A stretch of DNA of 64,000 nucleotides from Schauerella aestuarii (GTDB lineage: Bacteria > Pseudomonadota > Gammaproteobacteria > Burkholderiales > Burkholderiaceae_B): positions 124,001 to 188,000 of the forward strand of contig NZ_SIZW01000043.1 in the NCBI RefSeq assembly GCF_009866805.1. Direction: 5' to 3'. This document shows, one piece after another, positions 8,291 through 16,449 of this stretch. How positions within the stretch are numbered: position 1 is the stretch's first letter; every line of letters begins with the position of its first letter. The position numbers and the translations under genes were made by a program. A model generated the notes under the pieces. The model had not been told where the DNA came from. It ran no database searches and was given only the letters and a program-made list of their open reading frames with translations.

Positions 8291-8339
8291 TGTGTCGCCG
8301 GGGCTTTTGCCCTTTGCTGCTCCCCGGCTCAGGGACACA
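8291..8339 (+). other. Hairpin overlapping the ribosome binding site of the motA-like gene
   Basis: TGTGTC-GCCGGGG (8291-8303) pairs with CCCCGGC (8322-8328) and, after a 5-base bulge, GACACA (8334-8339). The likely RBS AGGGA (8331-8335) lies in the bulge and outer stem, 9 bases before the ATG at 8345. The fold could keep translation of the stator pair low until opened. Confidence 0.45.
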
Positions 8340-8344
8340 CACTC

Positions 8345-9256
8345 ATGAACTTATCCACCGTCATCGGCATCGCCGTCGGCGCCTTGACGCTGCTGATCGC
8401 GGCCGCCTTCTCGGGCAGCCAGCCGAGCAACTACATCAACTTGCCCGGCCTGGTCATCGTGATCGGCGGCACCTGCGCCGCCTTGCTGATGGCCTATCCG
8501 CTGCATGAGATCAAGCGCATCGGCACCTTGGTGCGCACGGTGTTTCGTGACGATCGCATCGATAGCCAAAGCGATATCGACGAACTCGTTGCCATGGCGA
8601 AGCTGTGGATGAACGACGACATCCGCAAGGTGGAACGCGAGCTCGAGAAGGTATCGAACCCGTTCTTGCGCACGGGTGTGCAACTCATCATCGACCATAC
8701 GCCCGAAGACCAAATCATCGATCTGCTGCAGTGGCGCATCGCCCGGCTGCGCGCGCGCGAACGTGCCGAAGCACACATGTTCCGCATCATCGCCACTTTT
8801 GCGCCCGCGTTCGGCATGCTGGGTACGCTGGTGGGATTGATCAATTTGATGACGGTGCTGGGCTCGGGCAGCATGGACACCATCGGCCACCACTTGGCGG
8901 TCGGGCTGATGACCACGTTCTACGGCATTCTGCTGGCCAACATGATCGCCAAGCCCATTGCGATCAAGCTCGAGCGCCGCACCGAACAGCGCGTGGAACG
9001 CATGAATCTGGTGCTGCAAGGCATCTCGATGATGTGCGACAAGCGCGGTCCCTCTGCAGTGCGTGCCACCTTGGAAGCCTTCATGCTGCACATCGAAGAC
9101 GAAATCGATGATGGCAGCCGGGCGGCCAAACGTACGTCCGAGCCTAAGCCGGATGCGATGAGCGCTGCGGCCATGGCTGCCGCATCGCCGCGTTCCGGTG
9201 CCGCCACAGCCCGGCCCGCGGCCACCCCGGCCTACAATTTCTCGGCCCGGCGATGA
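8345..9256 (+). CDS. MotA/PomA-type stator protein, orphan copy
   Basis: 303 residues from ATG 8345. Four membrane segments are visible: residues about 4-22, 29-48, the FAPAFGMLGTLVGLINLM helix (with the conserved stator proline) and GLMTTFYGILLANMIAKPIA. A charged cytoplasmic loop (MAKLWMNDDIRKVERELEKV ... RARERAEAH) lies between helices 2 and 3, as in MotA/PomA. The last ~50 residues are an Ala/Pro/Arg-rich tail not needed by the family. With the MotB-like product it would form an inner-membrane ion channel that converts ion flow into rotation. No flagellar or chemotaxis gene is near. The stop overlaps motB by 4 bases. Confidence 0.85.
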   Translation: MNLSTVIGIAVGALTLLIAAAFSGSQPSNYINLPGLVIVIGGTCAALLMAYPLHEIKRIGTLVRTVFRDDRIDSQSDIDELVAMAKLWMNDDIRKVERELEKVSNPFLRTGVQLIIDHTPEDQIIDLLQWRIARLRARERAEAHMFRIIATFAPAFGMLGTLVGLINLMTVLGSGSMDTIGHHLAVGLMTTFYGILLANMIAKPIAIKLERRTEQRVERMNLVLQGISMMCDKRGPSAVRATLEAFMLHIEDEIDDGSRAAKRTSEPKPDAMSAAAMAAASPRSGAATARPAATPAYNFSARR

Positions 9257-10299
9257 GCGCGCAAGCGGCCAGCCTCGATCGGGCCGAACGCACGGGCGGC
9301 AGCCGTACGGCGCCGCCCGTCGCGACAGCGCGCCGCGCCAGCACCCTGATCGCGGCGCGCGGCTCGGGGCGGTTTGCGCGGTGGCACTTCGGTGCACCTT
9401 CTGAAGCCGAGTCGGACGAAAACTGGTTGTTGAGCTACCTTGATCTGTTCACGTTGTTGCTGGCGATGCTGGTCGTGATGCTGGGGCTGTCGCGCATGAG
9501 CAAGCCGCCATCGGCGAGCGATGATCCGGTGGCGCAAACCATGCAGGTGCCGCTGTCGGCCATGGTGGCATCCGCCGCCGGCACGCCCGCACCGGCAACG
9601 ACTGCGTTGCATACGGCCTTGCCACCCATTCCCGATACGATGACGCCCGGCGGCAGTTGGGCACCGGTGCCGGATATCGATCGGCCTGGCCCGGTGGTGT
9701 GGGTGAAAGATGCCCATACGCCAAATGCAACAGTGGCTGCGACCGCATCGACGGCTGAGCATCAAGGCGCGCCGCTGGTGTCTGTCAATGCGCCTGTGGC
9801 GCCGCTCGTGGCCACGCCGCCGCCCGCCGATCCCGAACCGCCGTCATTGCAGGCGCTGGGGCTGGATAGCTTGGGCAGTTCGGTCGATGTCATCGTCAAC
9901 GAAAAAACGATCAGCCTGCGCATCAGCAGCGAGTTGTTGTTTCCATCCGGTCAGGCCACGTTGGGCCCCGCAGGAACGACGGTCATCAAGTCGATCGCTG
10001 AAGCGCTGCGTCACAATCCCTACGAGGTGTCGGTGGAAGGGCACAGCGACTCGGTCACGATCCAGAACAAGCAGTTTGCTTCGAACTGGGAGCTCTCCTC
10101 GGGTCGGGCATCCAGCGTGTTGCGCGAGCTGATCAACGATGGGATTTCGAGCGATCGTCTGCGCGCAGTGGGTTACGCTCACACGCGGCCGCTGGCCAGC
10201 AACGATTCCGCCGATGGCCGTGCGGCCAATCGTCGGGTGGAATTGATCCTGGCGATTGCGCCCGGGCAAGCCGCGCCGGGTGGATTGCCGGTGCGATAA
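9253..10299 (+). CDS. MotB/PomB-type stator protein with OmpA peptidoglycan-binding domain
   Basis: 348 residues from ATG 9253 (ATGA overlap with motA). A ~55-residue basic N-terminus precedes one membrane helix at about 61-79, SYLDLFTLLLAMLVVMLG, whose Asp64 matches the essential ion-binding Asp of MotB. A long Pro/Ala/Thr-rich periplasmic linker (80-205) leads to an OmpA domain from about 215: LLFPSGQATL, VSVEGHSDSV, NWELSSGRASSVLRELI, RAVGYAHTRP and NRRVELIL. The family anchors the stator to peptidoglycan. The pair is isolated from flagellar genes, so it may be an accessory flagellar stator or serve another ion-driven process. Confidence 0.87.
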   Translation: MSAQAASLDRAERTGGSRTAPPVATARRASTLIAARGSGRFARWHFGAPSEAESDENWLLSYLDLFTLLLAMLVVMLGLSRMSKPPSASDDPVAQTMQVPLSAMVASAAGTPAPATTALHTALPPIPDTMTPGGSWAPVPDIDRPGPVVWVKDAHTPNATVAATASTAEHQGAPLVSVNAPVAPLVATPPPADPEPPSLQALGLDSLGSSVDVIVNEKTISLRISSELLFPSGQATLGPAGTTVIKSIAEALRHNPYEVSVEGHSDSVTIQNKQFASNWELSSGRASSVLRELINDGISSDRLRAVGYAHTRPLASNDSADGRAANRRVELILAIAPGQAAPGGLPVR

Positions 10300-10331
10300 G
10301 ACGCGTCATGCGTGGTGTTCGTCAGGACTGT

Positions 10332-10366
10332 GCCCACGCCGTGGGCTGAACGATCGCAAGGATCGT
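10332..10366. terminator. Inverted repeats between convergent motB and lysR genes
   Basis: GCCCACG-c-CGTGGGC (10332-10346) is a perfect palindrome, and ACGATC-gcaag-GATCGT (10350-10366) is a second 6-bp stem. Both sit in the 72 bases between two converging genes. Neither has a T-run, so a bidirectional terminator role is only suggested. Confidence 0.35.
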
Positions 10367-10371
10367 CCACA

Positions 10372-11283
10372 TCAACGGTGGTGCAAGGCCGCGCACTGTG
10401 CAACGCGCTCACGGAGCCAGATGTGTGCCGGATCGTTATCGCGCCGGTTGTGCCAAGCCTGTTGAAACTCAAATGGCGCGAGAGGGATGGGTGGTGCGAA
10501 AGTCCGCCATCCCGCGCCTCTTTTGGATGCCGGCACGCAGCGGCTGGCCACGGTCAATATCAGATCGGTTCCTGCGATCACCTCCAACGCCGTGCTCCAG
10601 TGCGGCATCACGAGCGCCACCCGGCGCTTTGCACTGGCGGCGGCCAGAGCGGCATCGATTTCGTTCTCGCCGTCGACTCTCATCGCCACGAGTACATGCG
10701 GACGCGCAAGCCAGTCGTTGAGCGACAAGCGGCCGGTGGCCGGTAAGGTGGCGCGATCAGCCACGCTGATGAAATGTTCGTGGAACAGGGGGGCTGTGAG
10801 GATCTGTTGGGGCGGATCAATAAAAACGCCCAATGCCAGATCGAGTTCGCCGTCGATCAACTGCGCTTGCATCGCCTCCCTGCTGCCTTGCGTCACAGCC
10901 AGATCGATGCCAGGCGCATCGCGCCGCAACGCGCGCATCAACCGAGGCAGGATGATCCGTGCGCCATAGTCAGACAGCGCCAGCCGAAATCGACGCCGCG
11001 CCTGGGCAGGATCGAAACCCGGTGTGCGCAACAGCCCCCGCACGTGGTCAAGGGCGGCTTCCAATGGGCCTTCTAGCGCCTGCGCGTGCGGCGTCAGCAC
11101 GAGCCCGCCATCGCGCCGCACAAGGAGGGGGTCATCGAACATACTGCGCAACTGCGCCAGGGCGTGACTGACGGCTGGCTGGCTTTTGTGCAGACGCAAG
11201 GCGGCCCGCGTGACGTGTTTTTCGGCCAACAGGGCATGCAAGGTGAGCAGCAGATTGAGATCGATCCGTCTTAAATCATCCAT
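10372..11283 (-). CDS. LysR-family transcriptional regulator
   Basis: 303 residues from ATG 11283, normal LTTR length. The N-terminal HTH is clear: LNLLLTLHALLAEKHVTRAA, LHKSQPAVSHALAQLRSMFD, DPLLVRRDGGLVLTPHA. The co-inducer domain follows from about residue 92 (RRRFRLALSDYGARIILPRL). It is divergent from the YdcZ-like exporter gene with 98 bases between, the usual arrangement of a LysR regulator and its target, and a TGGAATTTCCA palindrome lies in that gap. Inducer unknown. Confidence 0.88.
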   Translation of the reverse strand: MDDLRRIDLNLLLTLHALLAEKHVTRAALRLHKSQPAVSHALAQLRSMFDDPLLVRRDGGLVLTPHAQALEGPLEAALDHVRGLLRTPGFDPAQARRRFRLALSDYGARIILPRLMRALRRDAPGIDLAVTQGSREAMQAQLIDGELDLALGVFIDPPQQILTAPLFHEHFISVADRATLPATGRLSLNDWLARPHVLVAMRVDGENEIDAALAAASAKRRVALVMPHWSTALEVIAGTDLILTVASRCVPASKRGAGWRTFAPPIPLAPFEFQQAWHNRRDNDPAHIWLRERVAQCAALHHR

Positions 11284-11308
11284 GGCGCGAATAGTTAGGA
11301 TAAAAAAT

Positions 11309-11319
11309 TGGAATTTCCA
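11309..11319. promoter_or_regulatory. Candidate LysR binding palindrome
   Basis: TGGAA-t-TTCCA is an 11-bp perfect palindrome in an AT-rich patch, 26 bases upstream of the lysR start and 63 upstream of the exporter gene. The position suits autoregulation and activation by the divergent LysR protein; binding is inferred. Confidence 0.4.
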
Positions 11320-11381
11320 TTATTTAAATGGATGGCTGATGATCTGGCAATCTTATTCATCGTGTTTTGGAGTGCTGATCG

Positions 11382-11894
11382 ATGGCCGTGCCTTATTCGT
11401 TTTCAACCTTGATGCCGCTGGGGCTAGCGATGCTGGCCGGGGCGGCCGTGCCGCTTCAGGCGGGAAGTAATGCCGCTCTTGGCCGAGCGCTGGGGCATCC
11501 GCTGTGGGCCACGGTGATATCGCTGGCGGTAAGCCTGTTGGTCGTCCTGCCCCTGATCTTGGCCCTGCGCGTGCCCGTGCCGGAGATTGGACGTCTCGTG
11601 CAAGGGCCGTGGTGGCTTTGGGTCGGCGGGATCGCCGGGGTGATCTACGTGACGGCGGCATTGGTGCTGCTGCCCCGGCTGGGTGCGACCACCTTCATCG
11701 TGTGCGTGGTGATCGGGCAGGTGGTGTGCGCGATGCTGATCGATCACGTGGGTTTGATGGGGCTGCCCGTCAAAGCCATCACGCCATTGCGCGTGATGGG
11801 CGCCCTCCTGGTGGTTGCAGGGATGCTGGTCATACAGGGGGCGAGCGCTGGACCCCCCGTGCCGTCGCCGGCACCTACCGCGTCAGACGGCTAG
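11382..11894 (+). CDS. DMT-superfamily inner-membrane transporter, YdcZ (DUF606) type
   Basis: 170 residues from ATG 11382, compared with about 145-155 for the family. Five hydrophobic segments are visible, beginning LMPLGLAMLAGAAVPLQAGSN, where the PLQAGSNAALGRALG signature of YdcZ-like half-size drug/metabolite transporters appears; later GGIAGVIYVTAALVLLPRLG and GALLVVAGMLVIQG also match. Such proteins pair or dimerise to make a full exporter. The C-terminal 20 residues are Pro/Ser-rich. Control by the divergent LysR is likely. Substrate unknown. Confidence 0.82.
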   Translation: MAVPYSFSTLMPLGLAMLAGAAVPLQAGSNAALGRALGHPLWATVISLAVSLLVVLPLILALRVPVPEIGRLVQGPWWLWVGGIAGVIYVTAALVLLPRLGATTFIVCVVIGQVVCAMLIDHVGLMGLPVKAITPLRVMGALLVVAGMLVIQGASAGPPVPSPAPTASDG

Positions 11895-11918
11895 TGCGGT
11901 TGAGCATGAGGCCCAAAA

Positions 11919-12890
11919 TTACTCGATCGTGATGTGCTGGGCTGCGATGAGCTTCGTCCATTTGTCGGTGTCCACGTCGACGAGCTGCGCCAATCCTTCA
12001 GGCGAAGATGAGACCAGTTCGATGCCTTGCGGATCCAATTTTTCCACGAGTGCCCGATCCGCCAACGCCGTCTTGACCGCCCGGTTGAGGGTGTCGACGA
12101 TTTCCGGCGGGGTGCCTGCCTTGGCAAACAAGCCGTACCACGTGGTGTATTCCATCTTCGGTAGGCCCGCATTGGCGATAACCGGTATGGACGCCGTCAT
12201 ATCGCTCTTGCTGGGAGCGGACATGCCGATGGCCTTGATGGTGCCGTTATCAATCATGCTTTTGAGTGACGGCATGCTGCTGAACAAGGCGTGGATCGTG
12301 CCGGGTACCAGATCGGTAACGGCCTGCGACGTACCGCGATACGGCACATGCACCACGTCGACGCCCGCCTGGCTTTTGAACATTTCCATGCCGAGGTGCG
12401 CCACGCCGCCCGTTCCTGCGGAACCGAAGTTGACTTGGCCGGGATGGGCTTTCGCATAGGCGATGAAGTCCTTGATGTTGTCGGCGGGAATCGTCTTCGA
12501 TATCACGAGCACATGCGGGCTCGACGTCAGTTGGCTGATCGGCGTCAGCACCCGCTTGAGGTCGAGATCCTTGGTGGCGGGATGCGGAATAGTCATGTTG
12601 CCCGAAGCCGGCATGAACAAGGTGTAGCCGTCGGCCGGTGCGCCAAGGACTTGGTTGAGCGCCGGTACGCCATGGCCGCCGCCCAGGTTGACGATCACCA
12701 TCGGTTGCCCGAGTTCCTTATCGAGCACGCGGGCAATTTCCCGGCCGACGATATCGGCGGGGCCGCCTGCAGCAAATGGAATGACGAGTTTGATCGGGCG
12801 CGTGGGATACGGCTCGGCGGCCGCACTTTGCACCGAGAACCCGGCAAGCAGGATGGCGGCTGTGGCATAACGAAGGAAATGCGTTTTCAT
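11919..12890 (-). CDS. Bug/TctC-family periplasmic solute receptor
   Basis: 323 residues from ATG 12890 with a GAGGAG ribosome binding site; a longer in-frame extension upstream overlaps the next gene and is not coding. A signal peptide ends at about residue 25 (SAAA). The mature protein starts with the family signature YPTRPIKLVIPFAAGGPADI, then GQPMVIVNLGGGHGVPA and VNFGSAGTGGVAHLGMEMF, with VHVPYRGTSQAVTDLVPGTI. Bug proteins bind carboxylates, either feeding TctAB transporters or signalling; no tctAB is present here. It lies 35 bases downstream of the GalB-like gene, suggesting its ligand is related to that enzyme's pathway. Confidence 0.9.
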   Translation of the reverse strand: MKTHFLRYATAAILLAGFSVQSAAAEPYPTRPIKLVIPFAAGGPADIVGREIARVLDKELGQPMVIVNLGGGHGVPALNQVLGAPADGYTLFMPASGNMTIPHPATKDLDLKRVLTPISQLTSSPHVLVISKTIPADNIKDFIAYAKAHPGQVNFGSAGTGGVAHLGMEMFKSQAGVDVVHVPYRGTSQAVTDLVPGTIHALFSSMPSLKSMIDNGTIKAIGMSAPSKSDMTASIPVIANAGLPKMEYTTWYGLFAKAGTPPEIVDTLNRAVKTALADRALVEKLDPQGIELVSSSPEGLAQLVDVDTDKWTKLIAAQHITIE

Positions 12891-12925
12891 GATGTTGTCT
12901 CCTCGGTCTTTCTTATGGGTAATGC

Positions 12926-13642
12926 TTAAACCAATGACGATCGCACTGCCGGGAAAATGCTCTGAAAGGCTTCTCCGTAAACGGCCGCGCTTTGCCCGCG
13001 CCGGCCTGCCTGGGCACCCCGTTGCAGGGCGACGCGTTCGTAGTACGCCCACAGGTTCTTCTGAGTGGGCATCGCCTGCATGGCTTGTTTTTTGGTGTCC
13101 CACACATCGCTGATATCGAGCATGACGTTGGGTTTGAAGTCGCAAAGCTCCGGCTGGTGCGGCTCGAACGACATCACTTGCGCAGGCGACGCGATATCGG
13201 CGCCGTGACCGGGGGCGAGCGCCATCATGCGCGCCCCGAGCACCATGTTGAAGGTGCGGCAATGGTCCAGGTTCGATGGGTCGCGCTCAGGATGGGTCAG
13301 GATGGTGGCCGGCTTGATGCGCCTGATCGCCTGTGCGATCCGTTGAACCGTCGCCGTCGATTCGGGCAACGGGTAGTCGCCAAGATCCAGAAAGTCGACG
13401 TGCGCGGCGCCAAGAAGGGTAGCGGCCGTTTCGGCTTCTGCGCGACGGCATGCCTTGACCTCCTCGCGGCTGGGCGCGGGTGCGGCCGACCATGCAGCGT
13501 TCGATTCGCCGTTCTCGCCGAAGCTCAGGCAAACCACATGTACTGGAATGCCTTGTTTGGCATGCAGGGCGATCGCGCCGCCGCACCGCCAGACAAAGTC
13601 CCCGACGTGGGCGGTCACGACTAAAAGTGATGTGCCGGTCAT
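12926..13642 (-). CDS. GalB-like 4-oxalomesaconate hydratase / PIG-L (LmbE) family metalloprotein
   Basis: 238 residues from ATG 13642. The LmbE-fold metal motif appears as AHVGDFVWRCGG (His12, Asp15) with a second site at DPSNLDHCRT. Segments HVVCLSFGENGES, DYPLPES, FEPHQPELCDFKPN, DISDVWDTKKQAM, YYERVALQRGAQA and YGEAFQSIFP closely match what I recall of Pseudomonas putida GalB, the zinc-dependent 4-oxalomesaconate hydratase of gallate degradation, rather than the sugar deacetylases of the family. It is the first gene of a two-gene unit with a Bug receptor and is divergent from an IclR regulator. The exact substrate in this organism is inferred. Confidence 0.75.
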   Translation of the reverse strand: MTGTSLLVVTAHVGDFVWRCGGAIALHAKQGIPVHVVCLSFGENGESNAAWSAAPAPSREEVKACRRAEAETAATLLGAAHVDFLDLGDYPLPESTATVQRIAQAIRRIKPATILTHPERDPSNLDHCRTFNMVLGARMMALAPGHGADIASPAQVMSFEPHQPELCDFKPNVMLDISDVWDTKKQAMQAMPTQKNLWAYYERVALQRGAQAGRRGQSAAVYGEAFQSIFPAVRSSLV

Positions 13643-13698
13643 TGTCTTCCTCGTTTCTGTTTACGCTCGAACGCCCACTATATCGAGTGAAATGGCGT

Positions 13699-13711
13699 TG
13701 TACTCTGTACA
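13699..13711. promoter_or_regulatory. Palindrome between the galB-like and iclR genes, probable IclR operator
   Basis: TGTAC-tct-GTACA is a perfect 13-bp inverted repeat, 57 bases upstream of the galB-like start and 36 upstream of the IclR start. IclR proteins bind short palindromes in such divergent regions, so it is the best operator candidate here. Confidence 0.5.
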
Positions 13712-13747
13712 GTGGCGAGTTCGAAGCGGGTAGATGGGAAGGCAGAT

Positions 13748-14452
13748 ATGAGTAACGATGGCGTGATCGCCGTGGAGCGGGCACTGAGCGTGTTGGACTG
13801 CTTTTCACCCCAACGTCCAAGCCTTTCGCTGGCCGAACTGGCGGCCTTGTCGCCGCTGCACAAGACGACGATATTCCGGCTGTTGAACTCGCTGATGCGT
13901 GCGGGCTATGTAGTGCGCAATCAAGAGGGCATTTATTCGCTCGGGCCCCGGGTGCTGTACCTGGGGCGGGTGTATGAGCGGGGGTTCAAACTCGCCGAAG
14001 TCGTGATGCCGGTGCTGACGGCACTCATGCAAGAAACGGGAGAAAGCGCGTCGTACTACACGCCGCAAAAGGACGGTTCCCGCTTATGCCTGTTTCGATC
14101 GCAGCCTTATGAGGGACTGCATAGTCAGGTGCTGGCGGGCAGTGTGATGCCGCCCGATCAGTCGTCCACTGGCCGCGTGTTCAAGATCTGGGATCAACTG
14201 GCCAAGCGAGGGAAGGATCCCTTGCCGTTCTTCTCCAGCGGCGTGCGCGATCCATACAGCGCGTCGTGGTCGATACCGATCTTCGGCAATGAAGATCGCT
14301 TCGTCGCGGCCTTGACGCTGGCCGGCCTGGCCGCTCGTATTCATACGCTGGACGCGCCTCGCATGACGTTGCTGTTGCGCAATGCCGCGCGAGATCTGTC
14401 GGAGCGATTGGGCGCGTCGCGCGAAGCGCTGGCGTTGATCTACGAGGGATGA
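13748..14452 (+). CDS. IclR-family transcriptional regulator
   Basis: 234 residues from ATG 13748, preceded by GGAAGGCAG; the frame can be extended to 13712 but with a poorer start. Residues about 3-70 form the winged helix (GVIAVERALSVLDCF, LSLAELAALSPLHKTTIFRL, YSLGPRVLYLGRVYERG), and the rest is the IclR effector domain (ASYYTPQKDGSRLCL, VLAGSVMPPDQSSTGRVF). It is divergent from the galB-like/Bug operon and likely controls it in response to an aromatic-ring-cleavage intermediate. Confidence 0.88.
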   Translation: MSNDGVIAVERALSVLDCFSPQRPSLSLAELAALSPLHKTTIFRLLNSLMRAGYVVRNQEGIYSLGPRVLYLGRVYERGFKLAEVVMPVLTALMQETGESASYYTPQKDGSRLCLFRSQPYEGLHSQVLAGSVMPPDQSSTGRVFKIWDQLAKRGKDPLPFFSSGVRDPYSASWSIPIFGNEDRFVAALTLAGLAARIHTLDAPRMTLLLRNAARDLSERLGASREALALIYEG

Positions 14453-14477
14453 GGCCTTGCCCGAGAGGCAAGCGGTG

Positions 14478-15452
14478 TCACCCTTCGCCGATCGGGTGAT
14501 AGCACGCACACGCGCGGCTGGGCGGCATGGCTGCCAACGGTGGCAGTGTTGCCTTGCAATCGTCACGCACGCGGGAGCAGCGCGGGTGGAAGGTGCAGCC
14601 GCTGGGCAAATGCGTTGGCGCCGGAATTTCGCCCACGATCTTTTCCAGTGTGATGCGCGCCGAGGGATCGGGCACAGGTGAGGAGTCGCGCAGCATGCGA
14701 CTGTAAGGATGGTGTGGCCGATCCAGAATGTCGCGCGTGGGACCGGTCTCGATGATGCGTCCCAGATACATCACGCACACCGTATCGCAGAAGTGCCGCA
14801 CCACGCCCAGATCGTGCGAGACGAACACGAACGATAGTCCCCGTTCTTCCTTCAATCGCTGGAGGAGTTGCAGGATCTGCGCCTGCACCGACACGTCCAA
14901 TGCCGACACGGGCTCATCGGCGATGATCAATTCGGGGTCGAGCACCAAAGCGCGGGCAATGCCGATGCGCTGGCGCTGTCCGCCGGAGAACTCATGCGGA
15001 TAACGATCCAGTGCCGTCGCGGGCAAGCCGACTTCGAGGATCGTCTTCGTGACCTTCGCTTCGATCTGCGCCGCGTTGCCCAACCCGTGTACCACCAACG
15101 GTTCGGCGAGCGTTTGACGCACAGTGCGGCGCGGGTTCAGCGATGCGTAGGGATCCTGGAACACGATCTGTATGCGCTGGCGCAATTTGCGCAGCTCGGC
15201 GGAGGTCGCCTTTCGCAGATCCTTGCCTTCGAAAACAATCTCGCCTTCATCAGGTTCGATCAAGCGCAACAGCGTGCGTGCGACGGTGGATTTGCCGCAA
15301 CCGGATTCGCCAACCAATCCGATCGACTCGCCACGGCCCACACTGAACGAGACGTCATTGACGGCACGCACGATCTGTTTCTCACCCCCTAGCCAACCAC
15401 CGCCGCTCTCAAAGCGTTTGACCAGATGTCGGACTTCAAGCAGGGCGCTCAT
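14478..15452 (-). CDS. Dipeptide/opine-type ABC transporter ATP-binding protein (DppF/OppF-like)
   Basis: 324 residues from ATG 15452, which overlaps the upstream stop by 4 bases. Walker A GESGCGKST is at about 48-56, the signature FSGGQRQRIGIARAL and Walker B LIIADEPVSALD follow, and the C-terminal oligopeptide-transporter extension contains the CTFHPRCSRVRDDC cysteine cluster seen in OppF/DppF. It is the last gene of the eight-gene flavoprotein/ABC operon and energises the transporter together with the DppD-like protein. Confidence 0.92.
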   Translation of the reverse strand: MSALLEVRHLVKRFESGGGWLGGEKQIVRAVNDVSFSVGRGESIGLVGESGCGKSTVARTLLRLIEPDEGEIVFEGKDLRKATSAELRKLRQRIQIVFQDPYASLNPRRTVRQTLAEPLVVHGLGNAAQIEAKVTKTILEVGLPATALDRYPHEFSGGQRQRIGIARALVLDPELIIADEPVSALDVSVQAQILQLLQRLKEERGLSFVFVSHDLGVVRHFCDTVCVMYLGRIIETGPTRDILDRPHHPYSRMLRDSSPVPDPSARITLEKIVGEIPAPTHLPSGCTFHPRCSRVRDDCKATLPPLAAMPPSRACACYHPIGEG

Positions 15453-16447
15453 GCGGTTTCTCTCAAGTGTTCGGCGCGCACGATGCAACGCACTTGATGT
15501 TCACTGCCGGGCAATGCCTCAAGCATGGGATGGGTTTCCAGACAGCGATCCTCGCGCAAGGCGCAGCGCGACGCATAGGCACAACCGGCCGGCATACTGG
15601 TGAGTGGCGGGACGCGGCCGGGAATGGGGTCCAGATGGCTCGTGTCGATATCCACGCGCGGCATGGCGCGCAGCAGGGCCTCTGTATACGGATGCGTAGG
15701 GCGGGCGAACAGGGCGCCGGCATCAGCCAGCTCGACGACTTCACCGGCGTACATCACGGCCACGCGATCGGCGATCTGCGCAACCACGCCGAGGTTGTGG
15801 GTGATGAACACGACGGCCATGCCATGTGCCGTTTTCAAGTCGTCCAGCAGCGTCAGGATCTGCGCCTGAATCGTCACGTCAAGCGCTGTCGTGGGCTCGT
15901 CGGCCAGCAGCACCTTCGGCTTGCACGCCAGCGCCATTGCAATCATCACGCGCTGCCGCATACCGCCGGAAAACTGATGCGGATAATCATCGAAACGCTT
16001 GGCCGCTGCGGGTATCTTGACTTCATTCAAGGCGTCCAAGGCCAGCGCTCGAGCCTCCCGCCACGAAACGCGCCGGTGCTGGCGAATGGCCTCCGCGATC
16101 TGGTCGCCGATGGTCATGGTGGGATTCAACGACGTCATGGGCTCCTGAAAGATCATCGCGATCGCGTCGCCGCGCAGATTGGCCATCGCTTTCTCGGGGA
16201 TGTTGCTGATCTCCATACCGTCGAGCCACACCGATCCGGCGCCGTGACGCGCACCGCTGGCGGGCAAAAGACGCAGCACGGAAAGCGCCGTCACGCTTTT
16301 GCCGCTGCCCGATTCGCCCACGATCGCCAGGGTTTCGTTTGGATGAACGGTAAGTGAGACGCCGCGTACCGCTGCATGCCATTGGCCGCCGATACGAAAC
16401 TCGGTGCGCAAGTCGCGCAGCTCGAGCACAGGTTGCGTTGCATTCAT
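15449..16447 (-). CDS. Dipeptide/opine-type ABC transporter ATP-binding protein (DppD/OppD-like)
   Basis: 332 residues from ATG 16447, 2 bases after the DppC-like stop. Motifs: Walker A GESGSGKSV, signature FSGGMRQRVMIAMAL, Walker B LLADEPTTALDVTIQAQI, and the C-terminal CAYASRCALREDRC cysteine cluster of the Opp/Dpp subfamily. In this subfamily OppD and OppF form an ATPase heterodimer on the inner face of the OppBC permease. The DNA extends in frame far upstream, but only this start places the domain normally. Confidence 0.92.
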   Translation of the reverse strand: MNATQPVLELRDLRTEFRIGGQWHAAVRGVSLTVHPNETLAIVGESGSGKSVTALSVLRLLPASGARHGAGSVWLDGMEISNIPEKAMANLRGDAIAMIFQEPMTSLNPTMTIGDQIAEAIRQHRRVSWREARALALDALNEVKIPAAAKRFDDYPHQFSGGMRQRVMIAMALACKPKVLLADEPTTALDVTIQAQILTLLDDLKTAHGMAVVFITHNLGVVAQIADRVAVMYAGEVVELADAGALFARPTHPYTEALLRAMPRVDIDTSHLDPIPGRVPPLTSMPAGCAYASRCALREDRCLETHPMLEALPGSEHQVRCIVRAEHLRETA

Positions 16448-16449
16448 GG

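Noticed and set aside
8345-10299. MotA/MotB-like pair as ZorA/ZorB of a Zorya defence system
   Set aside because: The MotA-like protein lacks the long C-terminal coiled coil of ZorA, and no zorC, zorD or zorE-like gene follows; the next gene is an ordinary LysR regulator.
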